Shown here one piece after another: positions 1 to 55,339 of a stretch of 64,000 nt of DNA. The stretch's first letter is position 1. Each line of letters opens with the position of its first letter. The position numbers were made by a program, and so were the translations under genes. Under the pieces are notes generated by a model. It did no database searches. It had not been told where the DNA came from and saw only the letters and a program-made list of their open reading frames with translations. The DNA is from Prochilodus magdalenae (Eukaryota; Chordata; Actinopteri; Characiformes; Prochilodontidae): positions 91,001-155,000 of the forward strand of contig JAMWET010000473.1 in the NCBI GenBank assembly GCA_024036415.1, read 5' to 3'.

Positions 1-1929
1 TGGCCTCTCTCCCATGTCCCTCGCACTGATTCCTATGCAGTGGCAGGCTCTTACATCAGCACAAGCTGAATCATTTAAATATACAATAAACAGATTCTGT
101 GTTCTACATTCAGGAAGGTCCTTGACAGTATAGCTGTATAGTGCATATGAAGATAATCCCACATAGGAAATGCCCAATGTATGGCGTTCATATTCCTTTT
201 CTAAGGATGCTTATTCAAATGCCACACTCACATTGCCACAGCTCTGCAGAGTGGAGCTCAGAAAACTCCGTAATTCCATATCAGTGACTTACGAGTCTAA
301 CACATTTACAAATCCTGAAATGCTTTGTTGCTAGATTAAGTTAAAATCCGCTCTAGCCATGTCTAATTTCTGAGTTGGAAGGCTGTCCCTCTCCAGAGTG
401 TTGTTCTGCTGTGCTCTAATGCATTTTGAACATGGCCCAGAGCCGGTGCAGGCCTGCACTGGGAATGCCAGGAGTGGGGTTGGAATGCACAGCTCCCAGA
501 TTCCACAGGAACAATATAAAGGAGTCAGTTGAAGCCTAGAGTAGGGAAGAAAAGAGAGGGCCAGTTGTGTGTCCGACTGGGTGCAGGGAGTGGATGGCGG
601 TGGGGGGATGGAGGCAGACAGTTAGCGCCATGACAATCCATGCTGTGAGGAGCAGAGAATAGGCCTTGTGTCCCGGCTAGTACTGTGGGTACCAGGCGAT
701 GCCACGGCCTGCACAAAGGCAGCGATTTAGTGCCGGAGAGGAGCGTGAGCGGCTGGAATGAGTGACCTCTGGAGCAGCGAGGAGGAGGAGGGGGCCATTT
801 TAATAGGAATAATACAGGGAGGGGACTGTAGCAGGGGACCAGGGAATAGACACATAGACAGTGTGTGCATTGGGAGTGGTTCATGTTTTTGACAGAGGCC
901 TTTCTGTTTGTCCCGGCCCCCTCAGCTCTATTGGGTGGATAGAGACAACGATGTCACAGTGAAGACAGGGGCCATTATTGCTTCTTATGTCATTGCCAGT
1001 GGCTCCCGTACGACAGAAGCATTTTGACACGCGACAGGTCAAGAGAACAGACGCTGAGCATGAATCCGGAGCACAGCCAAGCTCTTTAAGCACCGACCTC
1101 CCGGCTGGAGGCTCTTAATATGAGAACATCATCCCGAGATATGTGCCAGGTCCAAGAGAACCAACCCGCTGAACTGGTGGGAATGTTCTGGAAGAGCAGG
1201 ATGTTCTCTGCTGGCTGCTGGGAAGGAGGACAGGAAGGACTGCTTTCTCAGCTGCGTGAGGGCTCAGGGGGTTAAGCCCCTAAGGAGTGGGCAGAAGCAA
1301 AGAGACTTGGAACAGACGAGCACTGCCTGTTCTGCGTGCCCTCAAAGAGCCGTCAACCAGCTTGCGGCTTTGCAAGCATGGCTGCACCTATCTTAACTTC
1401 ATCATCACTGCTGTTGTCTTCACCCTCATCTTTCAGCTGAACCCTGAAGACCAGCGGAGATCAGCCTAAGTTTGTAAAGCTGAATGTGTAAGAGCTAAGT
1501 GATGCTGTTCTAGGACAGTGTTTCTTAATCCTGCTCTATGGGATCTTTCCCTGCCTCCATGTCTCAACATACCTGATGCAGGACATCATGTGGCATTGAG
1601 GTGGTTGAGAATCTTGTGTCAGGAAGAAGGGTAAGAAGCACAAACAAATCTACAGAAGCCTTGATTTATAACCTAACCCTTTCCTTTGAAGAAGTATTTT
1701 TTCCGATCTTGAAAAAGAGAAATCTTAGAGATTGCTTGCATGCTTGCTCACTCAACTGTCTTTTCTGAGGTTATGCTGAAACGAGGTGATGGTTATCTCC
1801 AAATTGTAGAGAGACTGCTGGGTATCCTTGGAGCTTGGGCTCTTTGAAAACTTGTATTGGGTGTTGCTGCATTGTTCATTGTTAAACAAGTCACAATTCT
1901 TGCTCTCTCTCTCTCTCTCTCTGTTTTAG
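1..1929 (+). other. AATK intron, upstream of first visible exon
   Basis: Non-coding stretch that I read as intron, because the exon starting at 1,930 opens in mid-codon (phase 2) and the N-terminal exons of AATK are absent. I looked for the exon that should precede it (juxtamembrane segment ending in a Val-Gln-Leu-Leu-Lys junction) and did not find it. The last 40 bases are a CT-rich polypyrimidine tract ending in an AG acceptor. Nothing else is recognisable, and the short ORFs here look like chance. Confidence 0.6.
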
Positions 1930-9991
<8,062 letters not shown>

Positions 9992-12605
9992 GATGGCCAG
10001 TTTTGACAAATTTGAAGGACAAAACATCCAGAACTGTTTGGGCCTGAACAGGCAGTAGATTTGTGGCTTTATGAAATGTCCCAGACGAGGAGTCTTCTGA
10101 ATCTGATATCCTTTTCGGACACAGTGCCTCATACTGTAGTGGAATGACATTAGCCTTCCTTCCTTTTGTCTTTAGACAGATGGCAGTAGTGTGACATAGT
10201 CTGATAAGGACAACAGTTAAAAGAACAGAAAAAAATCTATATGTATCAGATCAATTTTATTATGTATGTATTACAAAAAATAATATATAATATAACTTAT
10301 TTGCAACATTCAGTATCAGCACTCATACTGCAACAAATCATTCTTTTTTTTTTACAAACTGTAGCAACCATGAAAAGGTATTGGTTACATTGTTGCACTG
10401 CTCATTGGCTTGCAGTGCCCCATCTTATCATTACCTTCTCAGATCTTCCAGACGCCAGTATGGAAGCCAGCAGGATGTTGTGATTTCCCAAGCCAGACTT
10501 GTGAACTGCTGGTGGTGTAGAAACACGGCCCTGTGACAAAGCCCCAGCATTACATTAGAGGCCCTTTGGATGAATAGGGAATCCACGGTTCTCTCTAGAG
10601 GCAATCGCCAAGCGAAAAACGTTGTAGCTCAGGTAAATTGGATGAGGGATGTTAAATTGGTATCCAGGAAATTCAAAGCTGAAGGCACATCACAAAAACT
10701 TGTGTTTGACATATCTCCTCACTGAAACAACGTTCCCCTTCTCCCCCCTTTGTGCTGCTATACACTATGAAGATGGGCAGATTAAGCAGATGCACTTTCT
10801 TTGTTGAAACCTAGAGGTCACGTGCTAATCGATATCCACACTGATCAAACGAAATGTCAGGATGCCTGTTTGTGTCTATTTATATAGAGTCCAGTTCAAG
10901 TTTATCACAGTCCAGTTTCTCTCACTGATGTTGGCCTTTAAAGTGAAAGTGAAACCTCATCTTCATGCTGAGGAAGGGATCGAGCATTTCAACGGGTGCT
11001 ATTAGTACTTGCGTTTGCATATCCATTAGTCACTGTTAGTGTCCCATTTCCCACACTAGTGTTGCACATTTAAGCGGGAGCTGTATATAGACAGTTAGGA
11101 AGTCTTCATGATTCTGCTTACAAAATGCTAAACCTGTTAATGTGTCATCGCCTTAACTATGAAGGGAATATAGAACACTCACATGTTACTTTACCTTGTT
11201 TTACCTAACTGGTTAAAATGCAAGTTTTTAAAGGACAACACCACAGTTGTGCAAATAAGCTCCTCATCTTGCATATGGCTAATAGATCCATCACTATGAG
11301 GTGTTTCTGGAGTTGCATGGGTCTTCAAACTAAGGAAGAGAGGGTAAAATGGTTAAGGGTTGCCAAATGTACCAAACAGGCATGGAACAGATGGTAGAAC
11401 CAGAGCCTAAATATTTGACATTCTCCATTTTTACGACCACGTTTTTAATGCTTCTACTGCCAGGGTGCCTTTTTATGATGTGCAGAAGCAGAGCTTAAAA
11501 TCGAAGTGAGGTGAAACTGTGTTATGGGGGATTTTCATAGGTTAGTTGTTAGAACTGGCTCCTGTGTTAGAATGCTGTTGTATCAAAACGCTTTACCCTA
11601 ATTATTTCTTAGCACAGTTCCACATGGGAATGGTATTTCATTACATTAATGTACATTAGGACTGGGAATATTTTTTAGTTGCTCTATAATGTTACCATTT
11701 GCACCAAAGATGCAAAGTTCCGATACAACAGCAACCATCTATTCTACATTTCTTATACAAGAACCCAACTCACGCCAGAAAACAGCCTGCATGATTTCTT
11801 GGCTTACTACGAATTTTGAAGCTGTTTGCCAAACAAATCTGTCAGCGTTGTCCTTTAAAAACTTAGGAGTCCCAGAGTGACCAATGGCAGCTGTTGAAAA
11901 TTTGCCCTGTGCGTCAAATGGTACCTCAAGAAGATGGTACCTGAAGAAGCTGGATCTTTAGAGCTGGAACTCTCTATTCAGAAGAAAGTCAGAAGAGCAT
12001 ATCGGTGTAAGGAGAGCAACAGGAGCATAGAACAAGTCAGCCGTCCAACCAATGGAAGTACGTGTACGTGGACCTCACTCCTGTCTCCACACATTGTCCA
12101 AGTTCAGTCGGTTTTCTGTGCTAGTGACTTGACATTATCAGATGTTCTCTGTACCATGTTTCACACTGAAAACTGTATTATGTATGGTACTTGGTCTTAC
12201 TACAGTTGCACAGGTCATGCTCACCCTAGCACCACTGGGTTGCATCCATAGTCCATTACTGTGCCAATATTTCCAAACAGGCGTCATTACTACCCTGTTC
12301 CTCTTTATCTGCCTTGCAGGCATTTTATAATCTGTGAAATCTTGCAGCATTTTGCGCTATTTTTACAGTGCAAAACATATCAGTGCTTTATAGAGGACAG
12401 GTCAATGGCGGTTTAAAGTTGCCAAAGCGATATTCAACGATCAAGAACCCAGCGAATCATCCTATTACAGTGTGCTGGTGTGGTGTATTTGTTCCTGCAC
12501 CTGTAGTAACATCATGGCTGTAGCTCCATTTCTCCTCATACATGCCAACTGTAGTATTCCAGAGAGAAAAAAAAAAGAATAATAAACCAAACCTTTAGTT
12601 TGTCC
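9992..12605 (+). other. aatk: AATK 3'UTR
   Basis: About 2.6 kb of AT-rich, non-coding sequence directly after the TGA at 9,989-9,991. It runs to a canonical AATAAA at 12,581-12,586, followed by a T/GT-containing stretch. No splice acceptor or coding homology is seen. Short ORFs at 11,689-12,330 have no recognisable similarity. The 3' end is inferred. Confidence 0.7.
12581..12586 (+). terminator. AATK polyadenylation signal
   Basis: AATAAA preceded by an A-rich run and followed within 30 nt by TTTAGTTTGTCC. It is the best poly(A) signal downstream of the AATK stop codon and before the next coding-like sequence. Confidence 0.65.
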
Positions 12606-12754
12606 TTATGAGTCGTATGTCTCATTGCAATGTTTGATTTATTCATTTGATTTTGGCATCATGATTCTATCCAATGGGCTATATGCACACTCTCTTCCGC
12701 ATTCCGAGTCAGCCAGCTTCATCACTTCCTGTCTTGCTAGTAAACAGCGCAGCT

Positions 12755-12905
12755 ATGGCGTTTTTCACTCACTCGCTTCAGGATTTGCCCAGGATTACGG
12801 TCAACGACGTCACTCGTATTATTCAGACAGCGTGTCAGACGTCAGCAACAATGAAAGAGAAAGGCTTCAAACTCTACATTTCAAGCTACGTCCACAATTA
12901 TGAAG
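12755..12905 (+). CDS. Coding first exon of a multicopy, transposon-like fish gene family (fragment)
   Basis: An ATG opens the frame MAFFTHSLQDLPRITVNDV, continuing to KGFKLYISSYVHNYEG, with a strong splice donor GAAG|GTAAGA right after. The KGFK.Y...Y.H. pattern resembles, from memory, the N-terminal region of multicopy teleost proteins that go on to a SWIM zinc finger and a YqaJ-type nuclease domain; a search is needed. The 5' flank has ATTGG and CACTTCCTG motifs, plausible promoter elements. I found no following exon with the rest of that protein in the window, so this is either an isolated relic or the start of a gene whose later exons were lost. An open frame in the same register also extends upstream to 12,674. 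Confidence 0.45.
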
Positions 12906-12975
12906 GTAAGATCCGGTCATGTACTGTTAGCCATTGGCTAAACTGTTTGTTTACTAACCAATGCTAACGTAGTGA

Positions 12976-13085
12976 TACATACAGTACCACATCCAAAAAT
13001 TCGAATATCATGGAAAAAGTTGACTTTTAATAATTAAATTCAAACGATAAACTCTGTGATTAATATAAAATATGACCCTTTAACA
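12976..13085. mobile_element. Fragment of a dispersed fish DNA-transposon-like repeat
   Basis: The stretch around AAAAATTCGAATATCATGG followed by AAAAAGTTGACTTTTAATAATT looks like the terminal part of a widely dispersed vertebrate/fish repeat (…AAAATTNGAATATCATGGAAAAGTTCATTTATT…), recognised from memory. It lies between the + strand exon at 12,755 and the - strand THAP ORF. Only one end is visible. Confidence 0.45.
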
Positions 13086-13208
13086 AAAACCTTTTCACCA
13101 TATTCTCATTTTTGATGTTGCACTGTATATTTATAATCAGGAAACGAATTTTAATCAGACAGCAGCGGGATCCGGAGACAAGCGTAGTCGTGGTCCCCGG
13201 GGAGTGTA

Positions 13209-13596
13209 TCAGCCTCTTTTGACAGGTGTGTCATCTTCCGTCGGTCGCTTTCTCCTCTCCCAAACCCCCGGTTTTGAAAGTGGGACGGGAAAATTGTTCC
13301 CCTCAAACAACATCGGCACCGCTCCCTTCTTTAACAGTCGCCGTCCTGACTTGGACTCTGGTTCACGCATCCTCTTTTTTGAAATGCCGGCTACACACGC
13401 GGGTATGCGGAGTGACTGTGAAGTTCTCCCTCCGGATAGCAACAATCCATTTATGCCGGTTTTCTGCATCGGAGGGAAACGTATGAAAACTAAGTACTTT
13501 GTTGTACTTACTGGAGGCCTGACATAAAGGTACACAGCAATGTTCAGCTGTAGCGCTGTCAGTTCGCTGAAACTTAAACTTCTTTGCTTGAGACAT
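13209..13596 (-). pseudogene. THAP-domain protein fragment with a one-base frame break
   Basis: Reading leftward from an ATG at 13,594-13,596, the protein begins MSQAKKFKFQ and contains a complete THAP (C2CH) zinc-finger core. It has CVPLC, the conserved Pro in FHTFP, the conserved Trp in HKWIVAIRR and the closing Cys-x2-His in VCSRHF. The frame meets TGA at 13,363-13,365 directly after HFKKEDA. A shift of one base picks up the expected continuation (REPESKSGRRLLKKGAVP and on to a stop at 13,209-13,211), which is the usual sequence after a THAP finger. The locus is therefore a recent pseudogene or carries a sequencing indel. THAP domains bind DNA and are common in domesticated P-element-type transposases. 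No downstream domain was found. Confidence 0.75.
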
Positions 13597-13599
13597 TAT

Positions 13600-14786
13600 C
13601 GCGATTTCCCTAAACTCAACACAACAGTGTGTTTGGCGGAAGTGGCTGAGCTGGCTGAGATTTTAGCGGAAATACGTCACCACCCCTGTGTGAATGTACC
13701 CCATTCATTTAGCATTAATTATCATTGAAGATACAATTAATACACATGTGACTGTTTACATAGTAGTACAATACAGACCATACAAATAATGCAACAATGG
13801 GCTCCCACGAAATACAACTGTCTATTGCATTGGGTCCTGATATGGGGGATTGTGAGTTTGATACCTAGCAATGTTAGAGCATTCAGTGGTTGTGGAGTCC
13901 AAGCGCACAATTCCATGTCTCTTCTTCCCACACACTTAGCCAACATGGACTTATGTTAGTTGGTGTAACACAAGTTAGCATTCTCCTTCAAGTGCACTGT
14001 GCTGCCCAATGATATTGGATAAGCAGCAGTTGGAAAAGATCTAGTGGTGTTTCATGCATCTCAGAGGAAACACGTGTTTCTCAGGGGAAACACAAGTTGA
14101 CACATTTGAAACATGTTTTCGATTTATACTTTATACTTTTAACTATACTGGTTAACGCTATACTGAAGAGGTGCTGTGTGGTTGATTATTCTATCTACAT
14201 TTTAAATTTTAACCATGGATCTCATATTTGTTCCCATGCCATGTCCGGGTTGGGGTTCAGACTAGATGACCAGGCTAACGTATCTAGGTCAGTTGTCAGC
14301 GCACAGTGCTAATGCTAACTAGTATACTGTTTGTAGAGCAGGACAGAAGAGTAAAATATAGTATTATCATTAGTATTAAATAAAGTAAAGTATTACTACA
14401 ATATGTTTAAAATAAAATATTTTACTTTCAAAAAGATAAACTAGATGTGCAGTCTATACTGCAAGTCATGTTTTTCATGTGTTCTAAAGTTCCCAAATGT
14501 GCCGATCTGATGTGTAATAGGAGATCTAGAAATAATAAGATTGCAGAGAAAAACAGGTAAACCTCCCCTCCACAAAAAAAAAAAAATATGAAATTTTTAT
14601 TTTAGCAAAAACAAAACACATACATTAATGACTATTATTCTGATAAAATTATTAATTCTAGCATTGAAATGGATGCATGTGTTATTTAGTTGCCCTTGTG
14701 TAATGAAATTGAATTCATATCCCTCTTGCCATGTAGCCTTATGAATTGTAGGCCTCTATATCTGCAGTCAGTCACACAATGCGCAC
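13600..14786. other. Intergenic spacer
   Basis: AT-rich spacer between the THAP relic and the 3' end of BAIAP2. It contains a perfect 14-bp palindrome at 14,067-14,080 centred on CACGTG. I see no gene or RNA. Confidence 0.5.
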
Positions 14787-16842
14787 TTGCTTTCATTCAT
14801 TTTATTTCACAAAAAGACAGTAGTAAAATTCTGTAACATAAATAAGACTGAACAGAACAAAGACAAAAAAAACAAAAAAACAAAACAAAAAGCAACAAAT
14901 TTGACATGTTACAAAAATGTAGGCCTATTTCAATTTTTCACACGCAGCACATTCTCCCAATTCAGTCCAGTCACTACCACACATTTCCAAAAACATGACA
15001 ACTTTGTTTCCTGTCTAGCTGTATACTCCCAAGAGAGGCCAGGATACACGACTACAAGAACATGAAGGTTATACTATGTAGGATTTCAACAAGAAGCAAG
15101 AAATTGAATCGCTGAAACAGTTGTCTTACATCTAAGCTCTATCATGTTGAGCCATGTAGAGAAACAGGAATAAACTGAACTGGTGACAACACAACATTTT
15201 CAAACATACAAGCTTCTCTTTTTGTTTGGAACAGTAGATACAGGAATTGAGTCATCTGCAGCATTTCTACCCATCTAAACTCTTCTTTGTAAGCATATTC
15301 GATAGCATAGACACAACAGGACGTGTCCTGTGCATTACAGAAAACCATCACACAAACAGAAACGCTGCAAAACATGTATTACAACCAACACTAGTTTTAG
15401 TTAAATGGAGCCCATAGGCATGAGTTCAAATCTTACATAGTATAGGTTTAAGGTACCAGTGCTAAGCCTACAGAGCAGTTCTGATAGAAAGATAAGACTG
15501 TGCTGTTTTGATTAATATTGACATGTACTTAATATGTTCATTGGGAAAAGAAACTGTATTTACACTAACCATCATTTTAAAGTGAGTATGTGTGTGCATT
15601 TTACCCCCATAAATCTAATTCTGAACTAAGAAGTAATATTTATCAGATAAAAAACAAAGACAACATACTTAAACGTGATACTTTTTTTTTAAAGCAACAA
15701 AAACATTTTGCTTCAACTGTGTTATACTACTTACGATCAACAAAATTAGACCAAAAATAAGCAAACAATACAAATAATCTGTGTTTTTTTTTCCCTTTTG
15801 CCCAATGAGCATGTGGATATTCCTCACAGCTGAAACACAACAGGCTGAAGCAGTAGAAGGCACAAACCCTTGGTGGTGCTCATTTGCCAATGGAACATAT
15901 CTTACGCAAGCTTTCCCAGCCAGGAAATAGACACAGGGATGGCTAGAGTATACTGAAGTATTAGATGAGACAGCATGGCTAATCATTCGTTATAGTGAGT
16001 CTGCCATAGTGAAGTCTCTATTTACAGCAACTTCCTAGAGAAAAGACTGGTGGTGCAGAGCTATGGGAAAAATAGAACCTTAATAACAGAGGCTGATTTT
16101 CTACAAATCCATGGTCATTTCCTGTTGGCAAAATAAAGATGTAGAAGGCTAAGGCCTACTGTGATGGCATACAAACGATGGATGAAAGAAAAAAAGTAAC
16201 ATTTAAAAGGATTGCTTCATTAATGTTTCCAAAACTGGATGAAAAACGAATAGCCACATCTAAGCATTATGGAAAATATGATGAGGCTAGCAGGTGGCTG
16301 CTAACTTCCATTCATCGCTAGCCATATTAGCATGTCTGCTAAAGCTATTCCTTTAACTCCTAGCCTACATTTTGACAAAGGATAATCCGTCCTTTCATGA
16401 ATGTCATTCTAACCTTTTTTCTATTTGATTTATTAATGATTTATCTGAATTGATTTAATTTGTATCAAAAAAAAAAACAAAAAAAAAAAAAAACTAAACC
16501 CACACAAAAATAATACATCATAATCATGGAATAATTGAAAGCACTGATCTATAAAACATTCCCCCACAGATACAGCTAGCACCCCTTGCCTGAGGCTCTG
16601 AATGAAGTTGGCATGATTGAATATAATTACATTTACCAAAAAGTTTCACTATACAGCCATATTTATGCAGCTAATATGGGGGAAACAATATGAGTGTAAT
16701 CCTTAGAGCCAGGAGTGTTCCAGGCTTGTAGCCCTACCAGCCCAACGTCTTGAGCTTGTGTGTGCTCTGGCTCCATGTGCTTTCGCACCAACAAACTCAG
16801 AACAGAAGAGGGCAGCAGAGAGCAGGCCATAGGCGGGCCACT
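14787..16842 (-). other. baiap2: Probable BAIAP2 distal 3'UTR
   Basis: Non-coding sequence immediately downstream (on -) of the TAG at 16,843-16,845. Candidate AATAAA signals on the - strand lie at 16,429-16,434 and 14,801-14,806. Which one is used cannot be decided from sequence alone. Confidence 0.45.
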
Positions 16843-51171
<34,329 letters not shown>

Positions 51172-51680
51172 CTGCAGAGAGAAGACACAATGTTATTCAC
51201 CACACAGATAAACAGACAGAAAGAAAGAGAAAGAAAAAGAAAAAGAAGAAAGCAAAACTCCAACAAATACAATTTCCCCCACGCAAAAGGTTAAGTCTAT
51301 CAGTCAACCTGCATCTTGTGGTCAAACTTTGCTTTCCTCAGGTTGGTACTGAATGTAAGAGGCCACAGCAGCCAACAAACACGTTACCATAAAACCAATT
51401 ACCAACATGTACGCTGCACCCAAGCTGCATCATCACAAGCTCGCCTCATAGGTGGCACCTGACACAGTAACCGACTTCTCTCTTTTAAAATGAACAACAT
51501 TACAGACAAACTGCTGGTTTAAATATGACTGCACTCTTTCAGTTATATGTTCTTATTAGAACGGCCATTACAGAGCCATAGGGGCTCCAACAACTCTGCC
51601 ATAAAAATCAGTCAAACCAGTAAAAATGATGACAGGTCCTTTTATTTTAGTCCTGCAATTAATACTGCCATGGCATGAGT

Positions 51681-51682
51681 AA

Positions 51683-51717
<35 letters not shown>

Positions 51718-51733
51718 ATAATAATAATAATGA
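51681..51733. repeat. (CTA)n / (AAT)n microsatellite
   Basis: Trinucleotide run CTACTACTA passing into AATAATAAT. Confidence 0.95.
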
Positions 51734-52364
51734 TAATAATAATGCCAAATCAGAATACACTGTGAATTTGCAATATGGTGAATAGCATACATCATGATAT
51801 ATACTGTGTTTATTCAACCGCAAATTATGACCAAAAATGAAAACTGTGCTATTATAGTTACATGGGAATCTACTGCACTTTTTATTATTTTTATCCCAAA
51901 GCTTTAGCCTGCATTTAAAACCCATATAATAAAATACCAATACTAGCATCTGTGCATCAATATAATATCGCCATAATAATCTGTTTTATCAATTTAAGTT
52001 GAACTCAGATTTTACTATTAGTCTGTGGTGTTACTGGAGTTGTTCACTTCGCTTGACACTTGTACAATTACAGAACATTGTACTCTGTTTGTCACTGCTA
52101 TGATAGAATGCTGTGTTAGGAACCACATGAGAAGGACTTTTTAAGATGTCTTACCAGCTCAACACTGTTTGAGGCAAGTGTGTGATGATTCAGGTTGTTC
52201 AGTTTTACAATGCTTCTGCTAGTTTTTTTTCAGCCACATTAGCCACATTCAAGGTCAAGAGCGAAACTAAAAAGATGCAACGGTCAAACTAATACAACTT
52301 TGGCTCATCAACTCTGACGTGGTGCGGGAGAAACTGTGTTTGACTTGGGAGAGAAAAAAAATCC

Positions 52365-52665
52365 AATCTGAGAGAGAGGTTGAGAGAGAGAGATATAGAG
52401 ATAGAGATAGAGATAGAGATTGAGATAGAGAGATAGAGATAGAGAGATAGAGATAGAGATAGAGAGATAGAGATAGAGAGATAGAGATAGAGAGATAGAG
52501 ATAGAGATAGAGAGAGAGAGATAGATAGAGATAGAGATAGAGATAGAGAGAGAGATAGAGATAGAGAGATAGAGATAGAGAGATAGATAGAGACAGAGAG
52601 ATTGAGACAGAGAGATAGAGATAGAGAGAGATATAGAGATAGAGATGTGGAGAGATAGAGAGAGA
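52365..52665. repeat. (GATAGA)n purine-rich hexanucleotide array
   Basis: About 300 bp of GAGATAGAGATAGA words with occasional GAGAGA. The long Ser/Leu/Ile ORFs on - are artefacts of it. Confidence 0.96.
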
Positions 52666-53256
52666 TGCCCCCTTTCGTGCACCAAGACCATGCAGTCACA
52701 CAAAACAAACGCAGACAAGACGAGCAAACGAAAGACATGATGGAAGAGTCAACGTCACAGCACAGACCAACGAAAAACACGACACAGCAAACAGGAGGGA
52801 GAAAAGAAAACTAAACTCTGAAAACTCAAACATCGTAGGGTATTTCAAAAGGGGATGTTCAAGCCAAGTTAAGAAAGGGATCATTATCCCAGCTTACATA
52901 ACTGCAAATTTGGAGATCAAAACAGTCATCTTAGTTCATTTGTCTTCCTCTGGAACAATGCTACCAATGTCAAAACAGCCAAACTCAGAACAAAAGACTA
53001 AAGAAATTGAGGAAAAGAGAATAAGAGGGACGGGTGGGGGAGAGGAAAAGGAAGGAGGCATGCAGCCGGCTGAGGAGGTTTGCGTTTCATATACCTACAC
53101 GCTGCCTCTTCTGAAAATGCAATGCATTGTACAGGAAAGGAACAAAAAAGATACAGATTGAGCAGACAGAGGAGAAGACTCGGAGAGACACACAGAAAGA
53201 GAGAGAGACAAAGAAAAAGAGAGACAAGGTAAGCGCAGCACAGAGAGCAATGGAGG

Positions 53257-53287
<31 letters not shown>

Positions 53288-54286
53288 TCTACAAAGTCAA
53301 ATGTTAAAGGCCAGACCCACTCAAACGAATACGGAAACACGTTGTACTTCAACTTCAGCTTTACTCAATTTCTCTCACACGTGTCTCCCATATACTCGTG
53401 CCTCCAAACCAAACATCACTTCTGGAATTTGGAAAATATTACTGTTATGCACATTATCATCTGATATACAGTTCCTTGGTGGCTGGATGGACTGATATAC
53501 TGCTCACTAAATAGAAAAGGTGAAATCATGTTTAACCTTCCTCTTCAAAAATAAAAAAGGCCGCTAAGTCTCAGTATCTAGAACCGGAGGACGCATCAGG
53601 TTGCTCATTCAGCTGAGCCAATGAGCTTAATTTTAGTTGATGATTAATGGTCATATAAATAACTGCAATGAATGACAATTGTGTTTCTTATGTGTTTGGC
53701 TTTGTAATACAAGTCTAAAGTACCCTCATCAGCCACTTTACTCGCTAGCTATGTTAGCTTTGCAACACAGGCTAACACGGGTTGCAATACTGTAATACTG
53801 CAGAGCTTGATGTAATAAAACTTCATGTTGTAAACGCTGGTGAAAATCACCTCACACACACGGCAAGACTGCAGGAAAACAGGAATGAGAGGGAAGAATA
53901 TGAGAATTCCAGGCTGATGATATGTACATAAACACTGGAGTTATGAAATTTTACATAAGTGTCCGAAGTGAATGTATGCACATCACGTCACGACACAAAT
54001 CAGCCAAAACGCTGCACAGTATGGTCCGAGCCATTACAGACCACACTAAACACATCAACCAAGAAAGACATTCTGCAGCACACAGTAAGCAGGTAATGCC
54101 TAGTAGGTTTGCCTATGGAAAGCCGCTGCTCCCAGCAAGCAGATTTGGTTTGATTAATGATAATTATACAAGCAGGGCGGAATACTCGTGAGGCTCATTT
54201 GCACATTTTACCTGCAGGTAGCAGCTAAAACCACTACTTTAACATGCACCAGCTTTTTACCAGAGAAAAGAGGCCAGTCTGTGGGC

Positions 54287-54337
54287 TAGACATGGAAAAC
54301 AAGTAGAGCAAAGAGGAGCAGGATACAAAAAAAAAAA
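54287..54337 (+). repeat. 51-bp direct repeat, copy 1 (copy 2 at 54,806-54,859)
   Basis: TAGACATGGAAAACAAGTAG, continuing AGCAAAGAGGAGCAGGATAC and poly(A), occurs identically at both places up to the A-run, which differs in length. The copies are 519 bp apart. Confidence 0.97.
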
Positions 54338-54769
54338 CCCACACGGCTCAGAAAACAAAGTCTGGGGAAACTGAAAGTATTCGGGAGGATTAGAGGCACA
54401 CGGGCACAAGTATGACACACATGCACTTACTAATCTAATCACACTCCAAATTAGATACAGCAGCACAATGTGGTTTACAACTGAGTGCCAACCTGACTGT
54501 GGAATACAGGCCTGTTCCGAGGAAGGTTCTTAGCGGAGCCATTAGAGAACGCAGTACGCTGCCTGTTGTCTGATGATTAGGTGCCACTACTTTGTACCTA
54601 CAGGTGTTGGGCATTTATGCAAAGCATCTGTCCTACATACAGATACAAGTTGTAGATTTGCTACACAATTTACCAGTCACCCTACAGTCTACCAAAGCAA
54701 GGGCTCAGCAGAGGACCACCTGGCTGTGATTTCATGTCCTACTGAAACCACAAATAATATAACAATAAC

Positions 54770-54863
54770 AACATTATATATATATATATTATATATATAT
54801 ATATATAGACATGGAAAACAAGTAGAGCAAAGAGGAGCAGGATACAAAAAAAAAAAAAATAAA

Positions 54864-54896
<33 letters not shown>

Positions 54897-54900
54897 TTTA
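54770..54900. repeat. (TA)n tracts flanking 51-bp repeat copy 2
   Basis: Copy 2 of the 51-bp repeat (54,806-54,859) sits between two (TA)n tracts, about 54,773-54,806 and 54,874-54,896. It ends in A-rich sequence. Confidence 0.9.
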
Positions 54901-55339
54901 AAAACAATAAGAATCTCTATGTACTGTAATAATGACCTTATCCAACAACTCTTTCTGGGGGAGCTTTTAGAAGCATTAAATGATGTCTGGGTCCCTTCAT
55001 CACCACTGCAAATAAATCTGACCCAACGTTTCTATACAGCGGATCATTTCACGTTAAAACCAGTCTGCATGATTTCACATTCTATTTAATCTATTTATTT
55101 AATTATTATTATTATTCATTATTAAAATTAAGGTACGTGAATATAAACCAACATAGAGGATGCAATAGACACAAGTGACAATCAAAGTGGCAATAGCAGC
55201 AGGCTTTGTATTGCAGTTATGTTGTTTTTGACTACATTTTGAGTAACTGTGTGCAGCACTATTCTTATAATCCCCTGCTAAATATTATATTTTTAAAAAT
55301 AAATTATTAAATAAATAAACAACGCACATGCGCACACGC

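Noticed and set aside
511..525. TATAAA at 515-520 as an internal AATK promoter
   Set aside because: Single motif without initiator, CpG context or a following first exon.
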